Shown here piece after piece: positions 8,091 through 16,500 of a stretch of 64,000 nucleotides of DNA. The position numbers and the translations under genes were made by a program. The stretch is taken from positions 62,001 to 126,000 of the forward strand of contig JANYHL010000082.1 in NCBI GenBank assembly GCA_025359085.1, given 5' to 3'. The stretch comes from Gammaproteobacteria bacterium. Lineage in GTDB: Bacteria; Pseudomonadota; Gammaproteobacteria; Burkholderiales; Burkholderiaceae_C. Every line of letters begins with the position of its first letter. The stretch's first letter is position 1. The notes beneath the pieces are model-generated. The model was not told where the DNA came from. It searched no databases and saw nothing but the letters and a program-made list of their open reading frames with translations.

Positions 8091-9401
8091 TCATTTTGAA
8101 ATTAACTTGAACACCGTTCGCGCCGCTGCCACCGCGCCAGCAATGTCTTCGTCGGTATGCGCTGCACTCACAAAACCGGCCTCATACAATGCCGGTGCGA
8201 TGTAAATACCGTGATCCAACAATCCGTGAAAAAGTTGATTAAAGCGCGCGCTGTCGGACTTCATAACCTGGACGTAGTTTTGCGGCAAGGCATCCAGCAG
8301 AAAGAAACCAAACATACCCCCCTCGCTGTCAGCGCTGAAAGCCACACCTTCGGCGGTTGCGGCAGCTTTCAGCCCGTCGGTCAGTGAGCGGGTTGTGCGC
8401 GCAAGCTTTTCATAAAACCCGGGTTTGCTGATTTCACGCAGGGTGGCCAGGCCGCAGGCAGTCGCGACGGGGTTACCGGACAGGGTGCCGGCCTGATAGA
8501 CCGTGCCCAAGGGCGCCAGATGCTCCATGACAGCACGTTTGGCACCAAACGCCGCCAACGGCATGCCGCCGCCAATCACCTTGCCCATGACGGTCATGTC
8601 GGGCTCAAAGCCGGGGATTTCTTTGGCATAAACGCTTTGTGCGCCGCCCAGCGCCACGCGAAATCCAGTCATCACCTCGTCAAACACCAGCAGCGCGCCA
8701 TGCTGGGTGCAAAGTTCGCGGCAGCGTTTCACAAACGGCACGCTCGCCCGCACAAAGTTCATATTGCCGCAGATTGGCTCCATCATCAGGCAAGCAATTT
8801 CATCGCCTTGCACTGCAAAGGCTTCCTCTAGCTGTTCTATGTTGTTGTATTCCAGCACCACGGTGTGTTGCACCACTTCAGGCGGTACCCCGGCGCTGGT
8901 GGGATTGCCAAAGGTGGCCAGGCCTGAGCCGGCCTTCACCAAAAGAGCATCAGCATGCCCGTGGTAGCAGCCCTCAAACTTGATGAGTTTGCTGCGACCA
9001 GTGGCGCCGCGCGCCAGGCGAATGGTGCTCATGGCGGCCTCGGTACCTGAGCTGACCAAGCGCACCATATCCATGGATGGAACCAGGCGCAGAATTTCTT
9101 CGGCCAGCTCAACTTCGCGTTCAGTTGGCGCGCCGTAAGAAAAGCCCTCCAGTACAGCGGCCTGGACCGCTTGCACCACCGCCGGGTGCCCGTGCCCCAG
9201 AATCATGGGCCCCCAAGAGCCAATGAAATCGATGTATCGCTGGTCATTGGCATCCCAGAAATAGGCACCTTGAGCATGTTTGACAAAGCGGGGCGTGCCC
9301 CCAACCGCCTTGAAGGCTCTGACCGGCGAATTGACGCCACCAGGAATTACGCGTTTGGCCCGTTCGAACAAAATTTGGTTGTTATCTGTGTTGAGTGTCA
9401 T
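8091..9401 (-). CDS. hemL: glutamate-1-semialdehyde 2,1-aminomutase
   Basis: 436 residues from [16 protein letters not shown]. An in-frame ATG 36 bases upstream adds an implausible N-terminus and is not used. HemL converts glutamate-1-semialdehyde to 5-aminolevulinate, the second step of the C5 tetrapyrrole route, using PLP. Motifs seen are [11 protein letters not shown] near the start, [16 protein letters not shown], the DEVMTGFR aspartate, and the Schiff-base lysine in [16 protein letters not shown]. It is transcribed away from rubA; the two genes share about 220 bases of intergenic DNA. Confidence 0.97.
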   Translation of the reverse strand: MTLNTDNNQILFERAKRVIPGGVNSPVRAFKAVGGTPRFVKHAQGAYFWDANDQRYIDFIGSWGPMILGHGHPAVVQAVQAAVLEGFSYGAPTEREVELAEEILRLVPSMDMVRLVSSGTEAAMSTIRLARGATGRSKLIKFEGCYHGHADALLVKAGSGLATFGNPTSAGVPPEVVQHTVVLEYNNIEQLEEAFAVQGDEIACLMMEPICGNMNFVRASVPFVKRCRELCTQHGALLVFDEVMTGFRVALGGAQSVYAKEIPGFEPDMTVMGKVIGGGMPLAAFGAKRAVMEHLAPLGTVYQAGTLSGNPVATACGLATLREISKPGFYEKLARTTRSLTDGLKAAATAEGVAFSADSEGGMFGFFLLDALPQNYVQVMKSDSARFNQLFHGLLDHGIYIAPALYEAGFVSAAHTDEDIAGAVAAARTVFKLISK

Positions 9402-9623
9402 GGGGAAAGAGTTCAGAGTAGGAAAAAATAGGGGCAACTGCTTGGTTTGTCAGCACTTTGCCAACGACTCACTCGAGAATTTGACTACTAGGGAAACCAT
9501 GGGGGCTGATGTGAGCGGAGCAGCGTGTTTCTTCAGGCAAAATACTGTAATGCGTGGCTGCGACGAAGTTTACAAAGCCATCTTTTTTCAGTGTTCGCAT
9601 TCTATTCGAAGGCTCTTTAAGCT

Positions 9624-9797
9624 GTGAAATTGACCAAAACCTGGATGTGTCTGATTTGTGGATGGATCTATGACGAAGAAAGAGGGAATCCCGATCATGG
9701 TGTCAGCCCGGGAACAATCTGGAGTGCGGTGCCGGTGAACTGGACATGCCCTGAGTGTGGCGCCCGCAAGGAGGATTTCGAAATGGTGCAAATCTAG
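9624..9797 (+). CDS. rubA: rubredoxin
   Basis: 57 residues from a GTG start: MKLTKTWMCLICGWIYDEER at the N-terminus. Two CxxC knuckles (CLIC and CPEC, followed by GARKEDFEM) supply the four cysteine ligands of a single iron, with the family's conserved IYDE and PD.G..PGT.W...P..W. It transfers electrons in the cytoplasm; the partner is unknown. It sits just upstream of pilG, an order I know from other betaproteobacteria, though no functional link to pili is established. Confidence 0.95.
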   Translation: MKLTKTWMCLICGWIYDEERGNPDHGVSPGTIWSAVPVNWTCPECGARKEDFEMVQI

Positions 9798-9857
9798 GCA
9801 CCGTATTGAAATGTGTACTATCGCTGAAATTAATCACCCATTCAGGAGCCTTGTTTT

Positions 9858-10259
9858 GTGAATACGACTGGATCGACGTTCAAAGTTCTGGTGATTGACG
9901 ACAGCAACACCATTCGGCGCAGTGCCGAGATTTTTTTGAAGCAGGGTGGACATGAAGTCATGCTCGCTGAAGATGGTTTCGATGCCTTGGCAAAGGTCAA
10001 TGACTACCAGCCCCATCTCATTTTTTGCGACATCCTGATGCCCCGGCTCGATGGCTATCAGACCTGTGCGATCATCAAGCGAAACGCCAAGTATTCAGAT
10101 GTACCCATTGTCATGCTGTCCTCCAAAGACGGTGTTTTTGACAAAGCGCGCGGACGCATGGTTGGGGCGCAAGATTATTTGACCAAACCATTTACCAAAG
10201 ACCAATTATTGCAAGCTGTACAGCAGTTTGGCAAAGTGACCCAAGGAGTTAATGAATGA
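9858..10259 (+). CDS. pilG: Pil-Chp response regulator PilG
   Basis: 133 residues from a GTG start. A single CheY-like receiver domain: acidic pocket IDD near residue 14, phospho-acceptor D58 in FCDILMPRLDGY, conserved S/T in MLSSK, and K110 in YLTKPF. In Pseudomonas, PilG acts downstream of the PilL (ChpA) kinase to promote pilus extension and cAMP production. It heads the pilGHIJL run and overlaps pilH by ATGA. Confidence 0.93.
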   Translation: MNTTGSTFKVLVIDDSNTIRRSAEIFLKQGGHEVMLAEDGFDALAKVNDYQPHLIFCDILMPRLDGYQTCAIIKRNAKYSDVPIVMLSSKDGVFDKARGRMVGAQDYLTKPFTKDQLLQAVQQFGKVTQGVNE

Positions 10260-10621
10260 CTATCCATAAAGTGCTGATCGTGGACGACTCAAAAACCGAG
10301 TTGATGTTCATGACCAATTTGCTGCAAAAAAACGGCATGTCTGTGCGCACGGCGGAGGGCGCTGATGAAGCGTTGCGTCGGCTCGCAGAAGAAAAGCCCG
10401 ACCTGATCCTCATGGACGTGGTGATGCCGGGTCAAAACGGATTTCAGCTGACGCGCTCGATTAATCGCACGCCCGAGTATTCGGATATTCCGATCATCAT
10501 GTGTACCAGTAAAAATCTGGAAACAGACCGGGTATGGGGTATGCGCCAAGGCGCACGCGACTACATCACGAAGCCGGTTGATGCAGCCGAATTGTTGGTC
10601 AAGATCAAGGCGCTGGGCTAA
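10256..10621 (+). CDS. pilH: Pil-Chp response regulator PilH
   Basis: 121 residues, a lone receiver domain with acidic VDD at residues 9-11, phospho-acceptor D54 in LMDVVMPGQNGF and K106 in YITKPV. In the Pseudomonas system PilH opposes PilG, acting as a phosphate sink or retraction factor. Its ATG overlaps the pilG stop (ATGA), so the two are probably translated together. Confidence 0.93.
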   Translation: MTIHKVLIVDDSKTELMFMTNLLQKNGMSVRTAEGADEALRRLAEEKPDLILMDVVMPGQNGFQLTRSINRTPEYSDIPIIMCTSKNLETDRVWGMRQGARDYITKPVDAAELLVKIKALG

Positions 10622-10635
10622 ATCCTCAGGATCGC

Positions 10636-11166
10636 ATGGCTAATCGCGAAGCTCTTCGAGAACTCCAGACCCGCCTCGCCAGCCGATTGCAGGCGGCTCG
10701 CTCGGGTGGCGTGTCAGTTGCCTGGCTGGCCGTCAAGGCGGGCGAATCAAACTATCTTTTCCCACTGGCGCAATCCGGTGAGATATTTCCACTGATCAAC
10801 GTTCAGGTGGTTCCGTATTGCCAACCTTGGTTCATGGGTGTTGTTAATCTTCGCGGCGGCCTCTTTGGCGTTGTTGATCTGGCAAACTTCATGAGCGACA
10901 GATCGTTACGGTCTCGAACCGAACAGTCGCTCGCTGAGTGCAGTGTTATCACTTTCAGTTCGGCGCTGGAACTCAACTGCGCTTTGATGGTGGATAGCCT
11001 GTCCGGACTTCGCAAGCGTGACTCTTTCTCCGATGCCGAACTGCCGCCCGAGGGTTCCCCGGTTTTTTTCGGCACCCGGTTTACCGATCTCAACGGCGCG
11101 CACTGGCAGGAAATCAACTTGCAGTCTTTGTCTCAACTTCCCGAATTTCTCAGCATTAGCGCTTAA
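10636..11166 (+). CDS. pilI: CheW-like coupling protein PilI
   Basis: 176 residues with one CheW domain. Characteristic segments are SGEIFPLINVQVVPYCQPWF, MGVVNLRGGLFGVVDLANFM and the receptor-facing SLSGLRK. It couples the PilJ receptor to the PilL kinase at the pole. It starts 14 bases after pilH. Confidence 0.92.
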   Translation: MANREALRELQTRLASRLQAARSGGVSVAWLAVKAGESNYLFPLAQSGEIFPLINVQVVPYCQPWFMGVVNLRGGLFGVVDLANFMSDRSLRSRTEQSLAECSVITFSSALELNCALMVDSLSGLRKRDSFSDAELPPEGSPVFFGTRFTDLNGAHWQEINLQSLSQLPEFLSISA

Positions 11167-11187
11167 GTTTTTACCTAAGGTTTCATT

Positions 11188-13467
11188 ATGTCCGTCGTTG
11201 ATCAACTGAAAAATTTGTTTGGCAAAAAAGCGCCCGAATCTAATCAGGATTCTCGTTTTAGCCATGGCGTGCCGGGCGTCACCATCTATCCAATGGAGAT
11301 GGAACAAATGACGGGCGCAACAGACAACAAACAACGAAGTTCGGTTGCACCGGGTCAGCTCGCTGAGGGCCAGGTGCAGGGGATTGATGAAGAAGCAAGC
11401 AACCTGATCGCCCTTCCGGTTTTGGGGCAAAGAACGGTCGTCCAGCATCAACGCTTGCTTTCCATTCTGCTGGGTCTGGCATTGGTTTTGTTAGCCGTTG
11501 TGACTTTGTTGGCATTGAACCAAGCGAACAAGGTGGCGCAGCAATTAGGAGCCACGGGACAGTCGCTGATGCAGTCACAGCGTCTGGCGAAGTCGGTTTC
11601 TCAGGCATTGGTGGGTGGTGCAGAGGCGTTCCCCGACGTGATAGAGAGCGCTGGCGTTTTGGTCAAGTCAGTACATGGTCTGAAAGCCGGTGACAAGCAA
11701 ATGGGTTTGAGTGCCTTGAGTTCAGATTATTTACCGGAGCTTGACAAAATCACGCCGCTGACGGAGCGAGCCGAAAAGAATGCAGCAATTGTGGTGGGAC
11801 AACAAAAAATCTTGACCCAGGTGAGTACAGCCCTTCGGCTTATCAATCGGCAATCTTCCGATTTGCTGGAAATAGCAGAGACAGTGTCCTCGCTCAAATT
11901 ACAGCACAACGCCCCCGCAACCGAAATATCGGCGGCCGGTCAGTTGGTGATGTTAACGCAGCGTATTGGCAAGTCTTCCAATGAGTTCCTGACGGTGGAG
12001 GGCGTGAGTCCGGAGGCGGTTTTTCTGCTGGGCAAGGACTTGAACTCATTCAAGGAAATCGCTCAAGGCATGCTGGATGGCAGTCCCGAGTTGCGTCTGG
12101 TCGCCTCCAAAGAGCCGCAAACACGTGAGCAGTTGACTGCCTTGATCAGTCTTTTTGAGGAGACCCGAAAGCAGGCAGGCGCAATTTTGGGCAATCTACA
12201 GGGGCTGGTTTCGGCCCGTGAAGCCCAAGTTTCCATTATTGCGGACAGCGAACCTCTGCGTCGCAGTCTTGAAGAATTGCAAGGCAAACTGTCATCAAAA
12301 GCAGGTCTTGGGGCGGGTGCTTTGTCAATGCTGGTAGGTTCTGTCTTGTTAGCCTTGCTTTGTGCTGGTGGCCTGTCCTATGTTCAGTTGCTTGACAGCC
12401 GCAAACGCCAGGTCGCGGCAGAGGCGCAGCGCCTGGAAGCTGAGCGCCAGGAAAAGGAGGCAAAGCGGGTGAACGATGCCAATCAGGCGGCTATTTTGCG
12501 TTTGATGAATGAGCTGCAAACTGTCGCTGAAGGCGATTTGACGCAAGAGGCGACAGTTACAGAGGACATCACGGGAGCCATTGCCGATTCCGTGAACTAC
12601 ACGGTGGAAGAGTTGCGCTCTTTGGTGGGTAACGTGCAAAGCACGGTGACCCGTGTAGCGCAAACGACAGCTGACGTGGACACGACATCAACGGAGTTGT
12701 TAGCAGCCTCGAATGAGCAATTGCATGAAATTCGGGAGACTGGTCGTTCGGTCGTGGATATGGCTTCACGGATCAATGACGTGTCTGTGCAGGCGCAGGA
12801 GTCTGCCTCGGTGGCGAGGCAGTCGCTGCAGGCGGCGGAGGTGGGTTTGAAGGCGGTGCAAAACGCCATTGGCGGCATGAACTCAATTCGGGACCATATA
12901 CAGGAAACCTCGAAACGTATTAAGCGCTTGGGCGAATCGTCCCAGGAAATTGGTGAAATCACAGAGCTGATCTCCGACATTACCGAGCAGACAAACGTGT
13001 TGGCGCTCAATGCCGCCATTCAGGCTGCGTCGGCTGGTGAAGCGGGGCGGGGCTTCTCGGTGGTGGCAGAGGAAGTACAACGGCTCGCCGAGCGATCGGC
13101 CGATGCGACACGTCAGATTTCGGCACTTGTCAAGGCGATTCAGACGGACACCCAGGATGCGGTGGGTGCCATGGAGAGGTCAACCCAAGGGGTAGTGGAA
13201 GGTGCAAAACTCTCGGACAGCGCGGGCACCGCGTTGACAGAAATTGACCAGGTGTCGCGCCGTCTGGCCGAGCTGATCGAACAAATCTCCAACTCGACTT
13301 CCCGCGAGGCAACCCTGGCGAATGTGGTGGCGGACAATATCCAACACATTTTTGCGGTTACAGAACAGACCGGAGAGGGAACGCGTTCCACGGCGGCTCA
13401 AGTCCGCGAACTCTCAAAAATGGCCGAAGAGTTGCGACAGTCAGTATCACGATTCAAGATTGCCTGA
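11188..13467 (+). CDS. pilJ: methyl-accepting chemotaxis protein PilJ
   Basis: 759 residues. A cytoplasmic N-terminal stretch of about 88 residues precedes TM1 (about 90-111, SILLGLALVLLAVVTLLAL), a helical periplasmic part of about 260 residues with PilJ-type repeats, and TM2 (about 376-400). A HAMP-like region follows, then the kinase-control hairpin EQTNVLALNAAIQAASAGEA near 600. In Pseudomonas, PilJ senses surface contact through pilin. The long cytoplasmic extension before TM1 is characteristic of betaproteobacterial PilJ as I recall it. No CheR or CheB genes (PilK, ChpB) are adjacent. Confidence 0.94.
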   Translation: MSVVDQLKNLFGKKAPESNQDSRFSHGVPGVTIYPMEMEQMTGATDNKQRSSVAPGQLAEGQVQGIDEEASNLIALPVLGQRTVVQHQRLLSILLGLALVLLAVVTLLALNQANKVAQQLGATGQSLMQSQRLAKSVSQALVGGAEAFPDVIESAGVLVKSVHGLKAGDKQMGLSALSSDYLPELDKITPLTERAEKNAAIVVGQQKILTQVSTALRLINRQSSDLLEIAETVSSLKLQHNAPATEISAAGQLVMLTQRIGKSSNEFLTVEGVSPEAVFLLGKDLNSFKEIAQGMLDGSPELRLVASKEPQTREQLTALISLFEETRKQAGAILGNLQGLVSAREAQVSIIADSEPLRRSLEELQGKLSSKAGLGAGALSMLVGSVLLALLCAGGLSYVQLLDSRKRQVAAEAQRLEAERQEKEAKRVNDANQAAILRLMNELQTVAEGDLTQEATVTEDITGAIADSVNYTVEELRSLVGNVQSTVTRVAQTTADVDTTSTELLAASNEQLHEIRETGRSVVDMASRINDVSVQAQESASVARQSLQAAEVGLKAVQNAIGGMNSIRDHIQETSKRIKRLGESSQEIGEITELISDITEQTNVLALNAAIQAASAGEAGRGFSVVAEEVQRLAERSADATRQISALVKAIQTDTQDAVGAMERSTQGVVEGAKLSDSAGTALTEIDQVSRRLAELIEQISNSTSREATLANVVADNIQHIFAVTEQTGEGTRSTAAQVRELSKMAEELRQSVSRFKIA

Positions 13468-13511
13468 CCCTATTCAGTCTGAACTTGTTGCCCCCAGGAG
13501 TGCCCGATCCC

Positions 13512-16500
13512 ATGCAAGAAAACGCTGCCCCGACTGGCGCCCATGAACCGGCGATCCACGACCTTGGGCCTCTGGCCTGGGTGCTCGAAGAGCTGCGTAA
13601 ATCGTTGACTGGAGCGACCAAAGCCCTTCGTCGATTCGTGCGTGATGCCGAGTTGGCACGTGGTTCTGATCTGGCTGCGCTGGATGCCAGTCAGTTGCGT
13701 ATCGCCCGCCAGCAATTGCATCAGGCAGTGGGTGCCCTGGAGATGGTCGGTATGGCCGTACCAGCCAAGATACTGCGATCAATGGAGGCGCTGGCGCAAC
13801 GATTTGTGCAACGCCCCGAACTGTGTAGTGAGGAAGCCGCTAACAAGGTGGAACGCGCCAGTTTTGCGCTGACTGAATATCTGGAAGGGATTCTCAAGGG
13901 AAAGAGCGCCTCCTCTGTTGCCTTGTTTCCTCAATACCGTGATGTCTTGGAGCTGGTGGGCAGTGATCGTGTGCATCCAGCCGACCTGTGGCCCATTGAA
14001 TTGCGCTGGATGGACGTGGCGCTGCCACAAGAGGTGCCAGCGCTGGCCTACGATTCCTCGGTTCGTACTCGCCTCGATCAGGCAGTTCTGAAAATCGTCA
14101 AATCGGGCGATGTGGCTGCGGCACAAGCCATGTGCGGTATCAGTTTGGGGTTCGCAGCGGCTCAAAATGATTTGAAAGCACGTATTTTCTGGAAGATTTC
14201 TGCTGCTTATTTTGAAGCAGTGTCTTTGGGTCTGTGCCCCACTGACGTCTATGGCAAACTGGCAGCTTCAAGAATTCTTCTTCAGTTCAGAACCCTGGCC
14301 CGGGGTGAGCCGGGCATTTCCGAGCGACTGGTCCAGGATTTGTTGTTTTTTTGTGCGCAAGCCGTGCCAACGCTGGCCGCCGATGCGCCGGTACTGGCTG
14401 CCGTTCGGGCCGCCTATGGGTTGACCCAGACGAAATCATTCGATTACGAGCGGCCTCAATTTGGACGTTTTGATCCGGCCTTACTGGTTCAGGCCCGCAA
14501 ACGTATTGCGGCTGCCACCGAAACATGGTCGGCACTTGCGGGAGGCGATACCAACCGCTTGAAGGTGGCCCTTGACCAATTCAGTCTGGTGACCGACTCC
14601 GTGTTGAAAATACACGCCGAAAGTGGGGAATTGGTGCGGGCATTGATGCAGGCAATTGAGAAAACAGCCCTGTCAGGCGAGGCCCCTGCCCCCGCACTTG
14701 CCATGGAAGTGGCGACCGTGGTGTTGTACCTGGAGGCCGCCTATGACGACCTGGATCCGACTGACTCGCAGATGAAGGAGCGCAGCAGCAGTCTCGCAGC
14801 GCGGATGGAGCATGTCAACGCGGGCGGACAACCCGAGCCCCTTGAGGCCTGGATGGAGGAGTTGTATCGCAGGGTCAGTGACCGTCAGATCATGGGCAGT
14901 GTCGTTGACGAGTTGCGAACGACGCTAGGAGGCGTTGAGAAATCGCTGGATTCATTCTTTCGAAATCCACTTGATAAAGTTCCATTGCATGAGGTTCCCA
15001 GCCAGTTGGCCCAAATGCGAGGAGTTTTCTCGGTTTTGGGTCTTGATCAGGCCGCAGTGGCAGCGCTGCGCATGCGTGACAGCGTTGAGAAATTTCTGGT
15101 TGACGATATTGATGCCGATGCCGCGCGAGCGGGCATTTTTGAGAAGCTGGGCAACAGCCTGGGCGCTCTCGGATTTTTGATTGACATGCTGAGTTACCAG
15201 CGCACACTGGCCAAAAAACTGTTTGTATACGACGAGGAATTGGGTGAATTCAAGCGTCTGATGGGGCGTGAAAAGGTGAGTGAGCGGACCGAGGAGCTCG
15301 CACCGCTGCCAAGTGTGGAACGCGTTATCGATGACGTGCTGACTGACTTTCAAATACCTTTCAGCCTGCCGACAACAGTGGCTGCCGAAGCGCCAGCCCC
15401 GCTGTTGGTTCTGCCAGCAGAACCGCTCAGTCCTGTAGCGGTCGCACCCATTGAAGACGACGATGAAACCGAATTAAAGGACATTTTCCTGGAAGAAGCC
15501 CGAGAGGTGGTGCAGGTTGGGTTTGGGGCGCTTCGTGCGCTGGCAGATGAACCGACTGATCTTGGGCAACAAACGACATTGAGACGCGCTTTCCATACGC
15601 TCAAGGGCAGCTCACGCATGGTGGGACTCAATGAATTTGGTGAAGCGGCCTGGTCCATGGAGCAGTTGTTCAATACTTGGTTGGCGGAGCAAAAACCGGC
15701 CAGCCCTGAGCTGCTTCGTCTTGCAGACAAGGCGATGCATGGTTTCAACCGCTGGGTCGAAGATATTGCGGCAGGAGAAGATGCACAGTGGGACGCGCAG
15801 ACCTTTCGCAGGGCTGCCGATGGTTTGCGCCTTGACAACACCGAAGTCGACCTTGTTTTGCCAGGCGAGGAGATGCCAGCCCCGGTCGAGGGTGCGAGTC
15901 CGTATCCCGATTTTGTTTCAACCCAGATTTTTGACCTGGACGTGGCTCAGGCTTTGGATGTCAATCTCGCCTCGGCTCTGGATGACGATGCGCGCTTGTC
16001 ATCAGCTGTTTCGGTACCGGATGTACCCCTGGTGCTTGACGACTTTGATTTTGGCGTTAGCGCGGACTTCGCGCCACCAGCGGATGAGGCAGCGGTTCTT
16101 TTGAATGCTCAGGACACCGTGGAGACGTTCTCATCCGAGCTTGGGGAGCTCGTGAATGAAACCGCCGATCTCCAGCCAGAGCCTCAACAGGCCAGTCTTT
16201 TGGATTTATATCTGGAAGAGCAGGTCAAGGTGATCGGGTCCCTGCGCATCGATATCCCGCTTTACAACGTTTACCTGAACGAAGCAGATGAGTTGTCTCG
16301 GCGCCTACTGACAGAATTGAGCGAATGGGCGTTGGAGCTGCATCGACCAGTTGAGGAGACGACAATAGCACTGGCGCATTCCCTGGCTGGCAGTTCGGCC
16401 ACGGTCGGTTTTTTTGCCCTGTCCGAAATGGCACGGGCACTGGAGCACGCCTTGCAGCATGTACGGCTCCATGTGCAGGGTATTCCCGAGCACGCCCAAG